Shown here in pieces: positions 52,528 to 61,829 of a DNA stretch of 64,000 bases. The position numbers and the translations under genes are program-made. A model generated the notes under the pieces. The model had not been told where the DNA came from and ran no database searches. It worked only from the letters and a program-made list of their open reading frames with translations. The stretch spans positions 186,001 through 250,000 of the forward strand of contig NZ_JADKRS010000003.1 in assembly GCF_015351075.1 (NCBI RefSeq). The letters run 5' to 3'. Numbering within the stretch: the stretch's first letter is position 1; each line of letters opens with the position of its first letter. The DNA comes from Clavibacter sp. VKM Ac-2873 (GTDB lineage Bacteria; Actinomycetota; Actinomycetes; Actinomycetales; Microbacteriaceae).

Positions 52528-53324
52528 TCCCCGTGCCCGCCACCCCCGCCGCCCTCCTCGCCGCCTACGACGCCCAGCTCCGCACCGACGCCGAGACGCC
52601 GAGCGCGCTCGACGTGCGGGAGCTCGGCCCGCTGCGCCTCATCGTCTTCCTCGGCGGACGCGGCTTCATCACGTACGCCGACCTCGGCGGCCTCGACGAG
52701 GCCGGCCTGCGCGAGCTCGTCCCCGCCGCGCTCGCGCGCTACCGCGACGACCCCGCGATCGCGACCGTGGAGTGGAAGACCCGGGGCCACGACCACGCCC
52801 CCGGGCTCGACGGGATCCTGCGGGAGAACGGCTTCGTGCCCGAGGAGCGCGAGTCGATCATGCTGGGCGAGGCGCGGGCGCTCGCGGTCGACGTGCCGCT
52901 CCCCGCGGGCGTGACGCTCCGGCGCATCACCGCGGACGCCGACGTGCGGGCGATGAGCGCCATGCAGGACGAGGTCTTCGGCGACCGGGTCTCCTCCGCC
53001 CACGCCGACGCGATCCTCCGCCGCCTCCGGCTCGACGACGGCATGGAGCTGTGGGTCGCCGAGGCCGACGGGCGGATCGTCTCCGCGGGCCGGCTCGAGC
53101 CCGTCGCGGGATCCGACTTCGCCGGGCTCTGGGGCGGCGCGACCCTGCCGGAGTGGCGCGGCCGGGGCATCTACCGCGCCCTCACCGCGGCCCGGGCGCG
53201 CTCGGCCCTCGCCGCCGGCCGCACGCTGATGCACAGCGACTCGACCGACTTCTCCCGCCCCATCCTCGAGCGCTCCGGCCTCGTCGCCTGCTCGACGACC
53301 ACGCCGTACGCCTGGACGCGCTGA
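52524..53324 (+). CDS. GNAT family N-acetyltransferase
   Basis: 266 residues: N-terminal half of unknown fold (ELGPLRLIVFLGGRGFITYA), C-terminal GNAT domain with LWGGATLPEWRGRGIYRALT. The GTG overlaps the GH95 stop; an in-frame GTG at 52533 lies seven bases after a TACCGT box and could give a leaderless second start. Substrate unknown. Confidence 0.82.
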   Translation: MIPVPATPAALLAAYDAQLRTDAETPSALDVRELGPLRLIVFLGGRGFITYADLGGLDEAGLRELVPAALARYRDDPAIATVEWKTRGHDHAPGLDGILRENGFVPEERESIMLGEARALAVDVPLPAGVTLRRITADADVRAMSAMQDEVFGDRVSSAHADAILRRLRLDDGMELWVAEADGRIVSAGRLEPVAGSDFAGLWGGATLPEWRGRGIYRALTAARARSALAAGRTLMHSDSTDFSRPILERSGLVACSTTTPYAWTR

Positions 53325-53361
53325 CCGGGTCGGCGTTCCCCACCCGGGGTACCGTTGTCGC

Positions 53362-53436
53362 GTGAGCATCACGAGCAGCACGACGCCCTCGGGGCGTGGG
53401 GAGGTCGTCGGCGGCACGTCCGTCGGCACCAGGTAG
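53362..53436 (+). CDS. Possible leaderless 24-residue ORF before the FBP gene
   Basis: GTG exactly six bases after a TACCGT -10 box, as in confirmed leaderless genes here, opens a 24-codon ORF (MSITSSTTPSGRGEVVGGTS...) that ends in TAG 130 bases before the EF-G-binding gene. It may be a leader peptide linked to translation control. Confidence 0.4.
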   Translation: MSITSSTTPSGRGEVVGGTSVGTR

Positions 53437-53566
53437 TCACCGGATCCGTCGCCGCGCCCCGCTCGGGCCGGCCGCACCCGGCGCCCCGTCGATCCGCGAG
53501 GATCCGGCCGCCGTCCCCGACACCCACCTCCGCGGCACCGCCGCGACCCCGCACGAAGGGCTCCAC

Positions 53567-54058
53567 ATGCTCCCCCTGACCGAATCCGACATCCGCGCCT
53601 CCCTCGTCAACGCGTCGCAGCGCGAGGCGCGCGACCTCCGCCTCCCCGAGGGCTTCGCCGACCTCGCCTGGGACCGCCTGGACTTCCTCGGCTGGCGCGA
53701 CCCGAAGGCCCCGCAGCGCGGCATCGTCGTCGCGCCCGTGGGTGACGAGCTGATCGGCGTGCTGCTGCAGCAGTCCTCCACCGCACCGCGGTCCCGCGCG
53801 CAGTGCACGTGGTGCCAGGACGTGCGCCTGCCGAACCCGGTCGGGTTCTACGGCGCGCGCCGGGCGGGCGCCGCGGGCCGCAACGGCAACACGGTCGGCA
53901 CGCTCGTGTGCACCGACTTCGAGTGCAGCGCCAACGTGCGGAAGCCCCGGCCGATCCCGTACCTCGGCTTCGACCCCGCGGCGGCGACGGCCCAGCTCAT
54001 CGACGACCTGCGGACCCGGGTGGCGGCGTTCGCCGCCGACATCGCGTCGACCGCCTGA
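53567..54058 (+). CDS. FBP domain protein (FusB-like EF-G-binding)
   Basis: 163 residues. The treble-clef zinc site is seen as CTWC and CTDFEC, within the sequence [20 protein letters not shown], the core of the FBP domain of FusB/FusC and Fibronectin-binding-domain proteins. FusB-type proteins free EF-G from ribosomes blocked by fusidic acid. GAAGGG precedes the ATG. Fusidic acid resistance is a possibility, a housekeeping role equally so. Confidence 0.88.
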   Translation: MLPLTESDIRASLVNASQREARDLRLPEGFADLAWDRLDFLGWRDPKAPQRGIVVAPVGDELIGVLLQQSSTAPRSRAQCTWCQDVRLPNPVGFYGARRAGAAGRNGNTVGTLVCTDFECSANVRKPRPIPYLGFDPAAATAQLIDDLRTRVAAFAADIASTA

Positions 54059-54108
54059 CGCGGGCCGCGAGGGCTGACCCGCGCGACCGCTTCCGCCATG
54101 CTCGGAGC

Positions 54109-54447
54109 ATGCTGCTGCGCACCGTGATCCTGTTCGCCCTCGCCGCGGCCGCCGAGATCGGCGGCGCCTGGCTCGTCTGGCAGGCGGTGCGCGAGGCGAA
54201 GCCGTGGTGGTGGGCCGGGCTCGGCGTCATGGCTCTCGGCGCCTACGGCTTCATCGCGTCGCTGCAGGCGGACGCGTCGTTCGGGCGGATCCTCGCGGCC
54301 TACGGCGGCGTCTTCGTCGCGGGCTCGCTCGTCTGGGGCGCCGTCGTGGACGGCTACCGCCCGGACAGGTGGGACGTGATCGGCTCCGTCATCTGCCTCC
54401 TCGGCGTCGCCGTGATCATGTTCGGGCCGCGCGGGCAGGGCGCCTGA
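54109..54447 (+). CDS. YnfA family (UPF0060) small membrane protein
   Basis: 112 residues, four transmembrane segments. [20 protein letters not shown] and [20 protein letters not shown] match YnfA, an SMR-related transporter family. ATG follows CATGCT by six bases. It could export cationic compounds; activity not known here. Confidence 0.9.
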   Translation: MLLRTVILFALAAAAEIGGAWLVWQAVREAKPWWWAGLGVMALGAYGFIASLQADASFGRILAAYGGVFVAGSLVWGAVVDGYRPDRWDVIGSVICLLGVAVIMFGPRGQGA

Positions 54448-54465
54448 CGCGAGCGGAGGACGACG

Positions 54466-54497
54466 GCGCGCGTCCGCCCCGGAGGGCGGACGCGCGC
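54466..54497. terminator. Bidirectional hairpin terminator
   Basis: GCGCGCGTCCGCCC (54466-54479) and GGGCGGACGCGCGC (54484-54497), a perfect 14-base stem with CGGA loop, between convergent ynfA and chorismate mutase genes; followed by GGTTCGTT. Confidence 0.8.
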
Positions 54498-54561
54498 GGT
54501 TCGTTGGGTGGGCCGGGCCAGCGCATCGGGGCAGCGGGCCCGACCGGGTCGGTGGGGCGGC

Positions 54562-55152
54562 TCAGGACTCCGGCGTGCAGAGGGTCGCGAGGGCCGTGCG
54601 GAACGCCTTGCGGTGCGCGTCGTCGAGGCCCTGGCCGAGCTCGCCGCGGGCGTTCGTGACGAGGTGGTGGCACGACGCGTCGTCGAGGGCGACGGACGCG
54701 GCGCCGATGGCCGGGACGAGCCGGGCGTCGACCGCGTTGATGCGCGGGCGGACGCTCGTGGTGAGGTCGGGCGCGGTCGTCGGCGCCTGCGCGGGGTTCG
54801 CGCGCCAGAAGGAGATGAGCGCGTACTGCACCTGCTTGCTCGCGATGATCTGCGCGCGGATGACGCGCTCGGCGGCGACGGGGTCGACCCCGTCGGCCTT
54901 CGCCGCGGCGATGGTGGCGTCGATCACGGCCTGCTCGCGCGCGGGATCCGCGACGGCCTTGCCCGACAGGAACTTCGACGCGGCCACGTCGTCGGCGATC
55001 TCGAGGCGGTCGAGGGCGGCGGACGCGACGGCGGTGACCGCCTGCTGCTCCGCCGGGTCGCGCGGGCACGCCTGCGCGGGCGCGGCGGCGCCGAGGAGGG
55101 CGGCGAGGGTGACGGCGAACGCGGACGTGGCGAGCAGGGCGCGGCGGGGCAT
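54562..55152 (-). CDS. Secreted chorismate mutase, AroQ-gamma type
   Basis: 196 residues with a signal peptide (LATSAFAVTLAALLGAAAPA, QAC). The helical AroQ core is seen: RLEIADDVAASKFLSGKAVA, then REQAVIDATIAAAKADGVDP and RAQIIASKQVQYALISFWRA. Arg, Lys and Gln of the active site lie in these helices. A Cys pair (mature Cys2 and the C-terminal LCTPES) may form a disulfide. Exported AroQ-gamma enzymes occur in Mycobacterium and in plant pathogens, where they can divert host chorismate from salicylate. A -10 TAAGCT is at 55223-55218. Confidence 0.93.
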   Translation of the reverse strand: MPRRALLATSAFAVTLAALLGAAAPAQACPRDPAEQQAVTAVASAALDRLEIADDVAASKFLSGKAVADPAREQAVIDATIAAAKADGVDPVAAERVIRAQIIASKQVQYALISFWRANPAQAPTTAPDLTTSVRPRINAVDARLVPAIGAASVALDDASCHHLVTNARGELGQGLDDAHRKAFRTALATLCTPES

Positions 55153-55315
55153 GGCGGATCCGTTCGTGAGGAGCGGGCGGAGGGGGCGAGCGCGGGTGGA
55201 CCGGGTCGGGTGCCGTGAGCTTAGGCAGACGACGCGCCCGGGCGGTCGCCGGAGTCCACAGGCTGCCCCGGTCGGGGGCGCGCGCCCGCGGCGGGCCCGT
55301 CGCTAGCGTGGGCGG

Positions 55316-56347
55316 ATGACGACGCCCGACGCCGCCCCCTCATCCGCACCCGCGGCCGCACCCGCACCCGCATCCGCACCCGCACCCGCACCTCACCCGG
55401 ATCGCGTGATCCGCGGCGCCCGCGGCGCGCTCCTCGCGCTGGCCGTCGGCGTCGCCGCCGCGGTGCTCGGGCTGCTGCCGTGGATCCTCGCGGGCCTGCG
55501 CCTCCCGCTGCAGAACCTGTGGCGGGAGGACATCACGTCCGCGGCCGACATGCCCATCGCGCTGCTGCCGTTCAACCAGTACACGGCGGGCCTGCTGGCC
55601 GCGGTGATCCTGGTGGGCGGCGGCATCGCGGGCACCGCCGCCCGCGCGCTGCGGTCGCGGCTCCCCCGGCACGGCTCGTGGCTGGTGGTCGCGGGGCTGC
55701 TCCTCGTGCAGGTCGTCGCGCTCGTGCAGACCGCCACCGTGACGGCCGACGGGCTCGGCGTGGACGACGTCTCCGGCGCGGGCGGCCGCACGGGCGCGGG
55801 CATCAGCGAAGCGCAGGTGTACCTCGTCGCGTTCGTCGCCGGCACCGCGGCGATGGTGCTGCTCGCGGCGGTCGTCGCGGTGCTCCTCGCCCGCGCGTCC
55901 GCCGGCCTCGCGGTCGTCGCGGCGGCATTCCCGGTCGTGCTGCTCGGCGAGTGGTCGGGCGGGCTCGTGTCCCCCGGCGAGGACGGGATGCTGAGCGACA
56001 CGGCGTACGCGATCCTGCCCGTGATCTCGTGGGTGCCGTCCGTCGTGCTCGGCGTCGCCATCGCGCTCACGGGGCTGCGGTCGGTCGGCCGCGTGATCGG
56101 GTCGGTCGCCGCGGTGCTGCTGCTCTGGCTCGGGACGGCGGTGGTGGTCGGCGTCACGTACGCCCTGGGCAACCGCAGCATGCTGCGCTACCCGCTCGAG
56201 CTGGTGCAGGCGGGCGGCATGGTGGGCGGCGAGGTGCTCCGAGGCCAGGGCGGCGTGCTCGGGCAGCTCGCGGTGGCGGTCGTCGTGGGGATCCTCGGCG
56301 CGCTCGTCGCGCGCGCGGTGCGGCGGCGGGCCGTCAGCGCGGGCTGA
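55316..56347 (+). CDS. Multi-pass membrane protein of unknown function
   Basis: 343 residues with an Ala/Pro-rich N-terminal tail (about 28 residues, from a repeat in the DNA) and six to seven hydrophobic segments (LLALAVGVAAAVLGLLPWIL, AAMVLLAAVVAVLLA, others). No family recognised. ATG follows TAGCGT by six bases (leaderless). Convergent with the HAD gene. Confidence 0.75.
   Translation: MTTPDAAPSSAPAAAPAPASAPAPAPHPDRVIRGARGALLALAVGVAAAVLGLLPWILAGLRLPLQNLWREDITSAADMPIALLPFNQYTAGLLAAVILVGGGIAGTAARALRSRLPRHGSWLVVAGLLLVQVVALVQTATVTADGLGVDDVSGAGGRTGAGISEAQVYLVAFVAGTAAMVLLAAVVAVLLARASAGLAVVAAAFPVVLLGEWSGGLVSPGEDGMLSDTAYAILPVISWVPSVVLGVAIALTGLRSVGRVIGSVAAVLLLWLGTAVVVGVTYALGNRSMLRYPLELVQAGGMVGGEVLRGQGGVLGQLAVAVVVGILGALVARAVRRRAVSAG
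55341..55396 (+). repeat. Short tandem repeat of CCGCACCCGCA type
   Basis: Runs of CCGCACCCGCA and CATCCGCACC encode the Ala-Pro tail of the membrane protein. The in-frame six-base unit would let length change without frameshift. Not a CRISPR: no spacers. Confidence 0.7.
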
Positions 56348-56384
56348 CCGGATCCTCGTCGGCCGGCCGGGCGGGATCCCCGGC

Positions 56385-57041
56385 TCAGCCCGCGAGCCCG
56401 CGCACGAGCCGCGGCAGTTCGCGCATGTCGTCGAAGACGACGGCGCCCGCATCGCGCAGGCGGTCCGCCGGGGTGAGTCCGCCCGCGTAGCCGAGCGCCC
56501 GCATGCCCGCGGCGAGCGCGCCCTGGACGCCGTACGGGCTGTCCTCCACGACGACGCAGCGCGCGGGATCCACGCCCATCCGCGACGCCGCGAGGAGGAA
56601 GAGGTCGGGCGCCGGCTTGCCGTGCGCGACCTCGGTGGCGCTCGAGATCCGGCCGTCGAAGCGCGGGAGCAGGCCCGTGCGCGCGAGGTTCGCACGGATC
56701 TTCGGGTGGTCGCCGCTCGATGCCACGCACGTCGGCGTCGCGATGCGGTCGAGCGCGTCCGCGATGCCGTCGACCGGCCGCAGGTGCTGCTCGAACGCGT
56801 CCGCGTACCAGCGCGCGTAGGGCGCGTCCCAGTCGTCGGCGAGGTCGCGGCCGAGGTGCGCGGCGACCTCGGCGGTGAAGGTCGCGTGCGACTTCCCGAC
56901 GAACCGCTCCACGATCTCCTCGATCGAGAGGTCCCAGCCGAGCTCCGCGAGCACCCGCCGGTCGACCTCCACCGCGAGCACCTCGCTGTCGACGAGGACG
57001 CCGTCGCAGTCGAGGATCACCAGGTCGACGGGGGCGCTCAC
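56385..57041 (-). CDS. HAD family phosphatase (beta-phosphoglucomutase-like)
   Basis: 218 residues. Motif I DCDGVLVDSE near residue 13, motif II SSG in CVASSGDHPKI, Lys in HGKPAPD and acidic motif IV VVVEDSPYGVQGA. The cap and GKPAPDxF loop are of the pgmB/sugar-phosphatase group. It is last in the ThuA/Gfo-Idh/ROK operon; its GTG overlaps the ROK stop. Probably acts on a sugar phosphate of that pathway. Confidence 0.92.
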   Translation of the reverse strand: MSAPVDLVILDCDGVLVDSEVLAVEVDRRVLAELGWDLSIEEIVERFVGKSHATFTAEVAAHLGRDLADDWDAPYARWYADAFEQHLRPVDGIADALDRIATPTCVASSGDHPKIRANLARTGLLPRFDGRISSATEVAHGKPAPDLFLLAASRMGVDPARCVVVEDSPYGVQGALAAGMRALGYAGGLTPADRLRDAGAVVFDDMRELPRLVRGLAG

Positions 57042-58333
57042 GCCGTCGTGCGCTCCGCCGCGGCGGCGCGCATCACGCCCGACGGGTCCACGAGGACGCG
57101 CGCGAAGGCGAGCTCGGCCGCGCCGATCATCAGCCGGTCGGGGCCGAGGGCCGCGCGCCGGATCCGCAGGGCCTCGCGCGCGCCGGGCAGCGCCTGGGCG
57201 GTGGCGCGGGCGAGGATGCGGTCGGGATCCGCCGCGTGCAGCGACCCGAGGAACCCGCCGAGCACCACGAGCGACGGGTTGAAGATGTTGACGACGTTGC
57301 GCAGCGCGACCGCGAGGTTGTCGATCTGCCGCTCGACCTCTGCCGTGACGGCCGGGTCGCCCGCCGCGAGGGCCGCCGCGAGCACGTCGCCCAGCTCGTC
57401 GGCGCGGGCGCGCGGGAGGCCCGTGACCTCGAGCAGCGCGTCCTGGCCGACGGTGGTCTCCAGGCAGCCGACCGCGCCGCAGTGGCAGAGCTCGCCGCCG
57501 GAGTCGACGAGGGTGTGGCCGAGCTCGCCGCCGTAGCCCTCCGCGCCGCCGAACGGGCGCCGGCCGATGAGCACGCCGCCGCCGACGCCCGACGCGCCGC
57601 CGTTGAGGTAGACGAGGTCGTCGACGTCGCGGCCGGATCCGAACCGGCCCTCGGCGACGGCCGCGAGGCTCGCGTCGTTGGCGGCGAGCGCGGGCAGCCC
57701 GGTCGCCTCGGCGAGGAGCCCGGCGAACGGCTCGTCGACCCAGCCGAGGTGCGGCGCGAGGCGCACGAGCCCGCCGTCGAAGCGCACGAGGCCGGGGACC
57801 GCGACGCCGATGCCGAGCACGAGGGCATCGGGTCGGGTCGCGCGCAGGCCGACGCGCAGCTCGGCGATGATCGCGGCGGCGAGCCCGGCGGCCTCGGCCG
57901 CGGTGGGCACGCCGTCGGTGTCGCGACGGATCCGCTGCTGCACCACGCCGTCGAGGCCGACGAGGCCGACGGTCACGGCGTCGATCTCGGGGTTCACGGC
58001 GAAGACGACCACGCGCGGGTCGGCGGAGACGATGGGGCTCGGCCGGCCGACGCGGTTGGTGCCGGGCGGCTCCGACTCGACCACGAGCCCGAGCTCCTGC
58101 AGCTCGCCCACGAGGGCCGCGATGGTGGACCGGTTGAGGCCCGTCTCCCGCGTCAGCTCGGAGCGGGACGCGGGGCCGGTCTCGTGCACGATCTGGAGGA
58201 CGGTCGCGAGGTTGGAGCGGCGGACGTGGTCGGGCGTGGTGCCGCGGGAGCGGGCGTCGCCGGTGGGCGGGATCTCGCGCGAGCGCGGATCCGGCGCGAG
58301 CGGCACGACGCCGCCCGCCTCGTCGCCGGTCAC
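57038..58333 (-). CDS. ROK family transcriptional regulator
   Basis: 431 residues: N-terminal winged HTH (SRSELTRETGLNRSTIAALV, GELQELGLV) and a ROK sugar-kinase-like domain with GIGVAVPGLV, a zinc-type CHCGAVGCLE motif and NPSLVVLGGF. The HTH makes it a repressor (NagC/XylR type). It sits within the operon it probably controls, 20 bases after the Gfo/Idh stop. GTG 58333 with GGTGGGGATCC upstream. Confidence 0.93.
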   Translation of the reverse strand: MTGDEAGGVVPLAPDPRSREIPPTGDARSRGTTPDHVRRSNLATVLQIVHETGPASRSELTRETGLNRSTIAALVGELQELGLVVESEPPGTNRVGRPSPIVSADPRVVVFAVNPEIDAVTVGLVGLDGVVQQRIRRDTDGVPTAAEAAGLAAAIIAELRVGLRATRPDALVLGIGVAVPGLVRFDGGLVRLAPHLGWVDEPFAGLLAEATGLPALAANDASLAAVAEGRFGSGRDVDDLVYLNGGASGVGGGVLIGRRPFGGAEGYGGELGHTLVDSGGELCHCGAVGCLETTVGQDALLEVTGLPRARADELGDVLAAALAAGDPAVTAEVERQIDNLAVALRNVVNIFNPSLVVLGGFLGSLHAADPDRILARATAQALPGAREALRIRRAALGPDRLMIGAAELAFARVLVDPSGVMRAAAAERTTA

Positions 58334-58353
58334 TGGATCCCCACCCGACGAGG

Positions 58354-59574
58354 CTACCCGGCGGCGGCCGGGCGGACGACGGCCGGGGAGCCCGCCGGGA
58401 CCTCGACGACCGGCGGCCCCTGGAGCGCCTCGCGCACGCCGCGCGCACGCCACGACTCGAGCCGCGCGCGCACGTCGTCGCGCCGCTCGTCGGCGAGCGC
58501 GGTCGCGTACGCGCGCTCGAGCACGTCGTCGATCGCGAGCCGCGCGCCCGTGCCCTTCGACTCGATCGCGGCCTCCACCATGGCGAGGCTCATCACGTTG
58601 CCGTGCACCTCGCCGTGCGGCCGCGCCCCCGTGCGGAGCGCCCGGACGAACGCGCGCAGCGATCCGGCGATCCCCACGCCGACGGACCCGGCGGGCTCGG
58701 GCTCCGCGGGCGGGCCGCCGGGCGCGTCCGGGATCTCGCTCGTGGGCGCGTGGTCGCCGTCCCAGAGCGCGGTGCCGTGCGCGCCGCTCACCCGCCAGGA
58801 TCCGTTCCACGACGTCTCCGCGCCCGGGCTGCACCAGCTGCCCGTGTAGGCGTACCGCACGCCGCCCTCGAAGGCGAAGACCGCGGTCGCGCCCGCGTCG
58901 CCGCGGTACCAGCTCCACGCGGGGTTGTAGGACTCGCAGTAGACGCTCACGGGATCCGCGTCGAGCAGGTACCGCACGGCGTCGAACTGGTGCACGGCCA
59001 TGTCGAGCAGCAGCACGTCGTCCATCTCCTCGCGGAACCCGCCGAAGCGCGGGGCCTTGAAGAACTCCGTGGTGACGATGCCGACGCCGCCGAGGTCGGC
59101 CGCCCGCCGCTTGAGGGCGACGAGGTGGTCGTCGTAGCGGCGCGACTGGCTGACCATGAACAGCTCGCCCGTGACCTCCGCGGCCGCCGCGAGCGACAGG
59201 CCCTCGGCGACCGTGAGGGCGACCGGCTTCTCGCCGAGCACCGGGATCCCCGCGAACAGCGCCTGCGTGGTGACGGGATGGTGCGCCCGCGGGATGGTGA
59301 CGTCGATCACCGCGTCGGGCCGGACGCGCGCGAGGATCTCCCCGAGGTCGGTGGACCACTCCGCCGACGCCCCGTGCGCGGCGGCCCCGGCCCGCGCCGC
59401 CTCCTCATCGAGGTCGACGACGCCCACGAGCTCGACGTCGGGATCCTCCGCGACGGCCTGCAGCCACTGCTGGCCCATGCCGCCCGCCCCGACCTGCACG
59501 ACGCGCAGCCGCGCGCCGTCGGCGGGCGCGACGATCCGATGCGCGGCGCCCGCGCGCTTCCCGACGTCGGTCAT
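58354..59574 (-). CDS. Gfo/Idh/MocA family oxidoreductase
   Basis: 406 residues. N-terminal Rossmann [20 protein letters not shown], catalytic Lys in [11 protein letters not shown], and the C-terminal alpha/beta domain with [13 protein letters not shown] (His of the catalytic pair). It would oxidise or reduce a sugar or inositol-like substrate with NAD(P). Start overlaps the ThuA stop in ATGA. Confidence 0.93.
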   Translation of the reverse strand: MTDVGKRAGAAHRIVAPADGARLRVVQVGAGGMGQQWLQAVAEDPDVELVGVVDLDEEAARAGAAAHGASAEWSTDLGEILARVRPDAVIDVTIPRAHHPVTTQALFAGIPVLGEKPVALTVAEGLSLAAAAEVTGELFMVSQSRRYDDHLVALKRRAADLGGVGIVTTEFFKAPRFGGFREEMDDVLLLDMAVHQFDAVRYLLDADPVSVYCESYNPAWSWYRGDAGATAVFAFEGGVRYAYTGSWCSPGAETSWNGSWRVSGAHGTALWDGDHAPTSEIPDAPGGPPAEPEPAGSVGVGIAGSLRAFVRALRTGARPHGEVHGNVMSLAMVEAAIESKGTGARLAIDDVLERAYATALADERRDDVRARLESWRARGVREALQGPPVVEVPAGSPAVVRPAAAG

Positions 59575-60341
59575 CGCTCGAGCGCCCCGGCGTAGTCGGT
59601 GCCGTCGTAGTACTCGCCGAGCTCGTAGCGCAGCAGCGTGGGCGTCTCGCGCCGGTCGGGCCGCGCCCACTCGCAGGCGTTCGCGATCACGCGGCGGACG
59701 TCGCGGTGGTGGTAGACGGGGAAGTCCTGGTCGCCGGGCGAGAAGAAGAAGATCCGGCCGAAGCCGCGGCGGTAGGTCATGCCGCTGCGGAACACCTCGC
59801 CGCCCGTGAAGCCGGAGATGAAGACGAGCTCGTCGGGCGTGGGCACGTCGAAGTACTCGCCGTACATCTCCTGCTCGTCGATGACGATGGGGTTCGGCAC
59901 GCCGCGCGTGATGGGGTGCTGCGGGTTCACGGTCCACACGAGCTCGCGGTCGTGCTCGCTGCGCCAGCGGAGCGTGCAAGTGGTGCCCATCAGGCGCGTG
60001 AAGATCTTCGACCAGTGCCCGGAGTGCAGCACGATGAGCCCCATCCCGTCGAGCACGTGGCGGTGCACGCGCTCGACGACCCGGTCGTCCACCTCGGCGT
60101 GGGCCGCGTGGCCCCACCAGGTGAGGACGTCGGTGCGGGCGAGCAGCTCCTCGGTGAGGCCGTGCTCGGGCTGGTCCATCGTCGCGATCTCGACGTGCGC
60201 GTCGGGCAGGTTCTCCCGCACGCCCTCGGCGACCGCGCCGTGCATCCCGGTCGGGTAGCGGTCGCGGACGTGCTGCTCGATCTGCTCGTGGCGGTTCTCG
60301 CCCCAGACGGTGACGCGGAGCGGGGATGCGGTGTCGGTCAT
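59571..60341 (-). CDS. ThuA family sugar-metabolism protein
   Basis: 256 residues, glutamine amidotransferase-like fold of Thu[61 protein letters not shown]. ThuA/ThuB handle 3-keto-trehalose-type sugars in rhizobia; the Gfo/Idh partner next to it is the ThuB counterpart. First gene of the operon, with a long (about 90 base) leader after its promoter. Confidence 0.92.
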   Translation of the reverse strand: MTDTASPLRVTVWGENRHEQIEQHVRDRYPTGMHGAVAEGVRENLPDAHVEIATMDQPEHGLTEELLARTDVLTWWGHAAHAEVDDRVVERVHRHVLDGMGLIVLHSGHWSKIFTRLMGTTCTLRWRSEHDRELVWTVNPQHPITRGVPNPIVIDEQEMYGEYFDVPTPDELVFISGFTGGEVFRSGMTYRRGFGRIFFFSPGDQDFPVYHHRDVRRVIANACEWARPDRRETPTLLRYELGEYYDGTDYAGALER

Positions 60342-60440
60342 GGTGCCTCTCGGAGGGGTCGCGGGATCCGGGCCACGACGACACCGCGGTCCGCCGTCGC
60401 GGACGCAGGCGGGAGCGTCGTCGCGGACCCGATGGCGGCG

Positions 60441-60479
60441 ACGCTAACACCGCGCGGCCGCATCTGTGAACCGGTTAAC
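60441..60479 (-). promoter_or_regulatory. Promoter and operator of the ThuA operon
   Basis: On the minus strand TAGCGT (60446-60441) is the likely -10. Upstream lies GTGAACC-GGTTAAC (60466-60479), a 14-base dyad with one mismatch and the centre AACCGGTT, in the -35 region. A ROK or LacI protein could bind there. Confidence 0.55.
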
Positions 60480-60562
60480 CAGCGGCGTGTCCGCTCCCGC
60501 CCTTTACGCGCGGCCGCCCGGCGCGGATCATGGCGTCCACACCCGAGCTCGAGGAGGAGCGC

Positions 60563-61114
60563 GTGCGACGACTCACCGCAGGCCTGTTCACGTCCGTCGA
60601 CGGCGTCGTGGAGTCGCCGCACCTGTTCCAGTTCGACTCGTTCGACCCCGAGCTCGGCGCCGGCCTCGGCCGCATGATCTCGTCGGTCACCACGGCCGTG
60701 ATGGGCCGCCGCGGCTTCGAGGACTGGTCGGCGCACTGGCCGGCCGCGCCCGCCGACGATCCGTTCGCGGCGTTCGTCAACCCGCTCGAGAAGCTCGTGG
60801 CCACGACCACCCTCACGGGCGACCTCGGCTGGAACGCGACGCGCATCGAGGGCGACGCGCTGGCGGCGATCGCGCGGCTGAAGGAGACGGAGGGCGGCGA
60901 GATCGCCGTGCTGTCGAGCATCTCGCTCACGCGCGCGCTGCTGTTCGCGGGCCTGCTCGACGAGCTGACCCTCATGGTCCACCCGGTCGTCGCGGGCGCC
61001 GGCCGCCGCCTCTTCGAGCCCGACGACCCGACCACGCGGCTGGAGCTGCGCCGCTCCGAGATCACGAGCGCGGGCAACGCGGTGCTGACCTACGCGCGGC
61101 GCGCCGCCGACTGA
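60563..61114 (+). CDS. RibD/DHFR-like reductase family protein
   Basis: 183 residues, RibD_C/dihydrofolate-reductase-like fold: LTAGLFTSVDGVVESPHLFQ, VMGRRGFEDWSAHW, IAVLSSISLTRALLFAGLLD, ELTLMVHPVVAGAGRRLFEP. Such proteins reduce small pteridine-like substrates with NADPH. GTG 60563 is chosen for its strong GAGGAGGAG; an ATG at 60530 would precede it. Divergent from the ThuA operon. Confidence 0.88.
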   Translation: MRRLTAGLFTSVDGVVESPHLFQFDSFDPELGAGLGRMISSVTTAVMGRRGFEDWSAHWPAAPADDPFAAFVNPLEKLVATTTLTGDLGWNATRIEGDALAAIARLKETEGGEIAVLSSISLTRALLFAGLLDELTLMVHPVVAGAGRRLFEPDDPTTRLELRRSEITSAGNAVLTYARRAAD

Positions 61115-61158
61115 TCCGCCTCCCGGCCGGATCCCGCGCGGACCGCGCCCGGACGCGC

Positions 61159-61189
61159 CGACGCCCCCGATGCGGCATCGGGGGCGTCG
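61159..61189. terminator. Bidirectional hairpin terminator
   Basis: CGACGCCCCCGATGC (61159-61173) and GCATCGGGGGCGTCG (61175-61189) pair almost fully, ending in GTCGTCGTCGT. Between the convergent reductase and secreted-protein genes. Confidence 0.75.
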
Positions 61190-61211
61190 GTCGTCGTCGT
61201 GAGAGGCGCGG

Positions 61212-61748
61212 CTAGCGCAGGGTCACGTGCGGGGAGCGGACCGTGTACACGATCCAGTGCGTCCACCGCGTGTCGACGGTGCCCGTCGTCCAGCGGTAGT
61301 TCATGCCACGCGAGCAGGCGAAGTCGCTGTAGGACGACACCGTGTAGCGCGCGTTCGCGAGCAGGTCGACGTCGATCTCGGTCCAGATGGGGAGGCCGGA
61401 CTGGGGCAGGTCGACGCAGCGCGACCAGCCGGGCCGGCCGTTGCCGGGGTTCGGCCCCTGCACCAGGATCGACACGACGACGTCGCCGTACCGCTGCATC
61501 TGCGCGGAGAAGCGCACGGTCTGCCGGCGCACGTAGTAGTCGGACGCGGCGACCGGGTCGCCGGCGGGGGCGACGGTGGTCGCGGCGGGAGGGGCGACCG
61601 TGGTGGTCGTCGCGGCCGCCGGAGCGGCGGCGGACGCCTGCGCGGCCGGGGCGGTGCCGACGCCGACGAGCGCGGAGCCCGCGATGACGAGGGCGGCGAG
61701 GGCGACGCGGGAGCGGCGCGGGCGGGGAGCGGTGGTGCGAGCGTGCAC
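61212..61748 (-). CDS. Secreted protein of unknown function
   Basis: 178 residues. Signal peptide VALAALVIAGSALVGVGTAP ending AQASA, an Ala/Thr/Pro linker, then a beta-rich domain (VRFSAQMQRYGDVVVSILVQ, GRPGWSRCVDLPQSGLPIWT) with a Cys pair. GGAG lies six bases before the GTG. Family not recognised; the form suggests a small extracellular adhesion or binding protein. Confidence 0.7.
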   Translation of the reverse strand: MHARTTAPRPRRSRVALAALVIAGSALVGVGTAPAAQASAAAPAAATTTTVAPPAATTVAPAGDPVAASDYYVRRQTVRFSAQMQRYGDVVVSILVQGPNPGNGRPGWSRCVDLPQSGLPIWTEIDVDLLANARYTVSSYSDFACSRGMNYRWTTGTVDTRWTHWIVYTVRSPHVTLR

Positions 61749-61829
61749 GGGGTTCTCCGATCGGGTGGGGGATGCGGGTGGCGACCCGCGGGACGCCGGT
61801 AGGACCGCGACCGGGTGCGGATCAGTCCG

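Noticed and set aside
55341-55396. Tandem repeat looked at as a possible CRISPR
   Set aside because: Units are short and contiguous with no spacers, and they lie inside a coding region.
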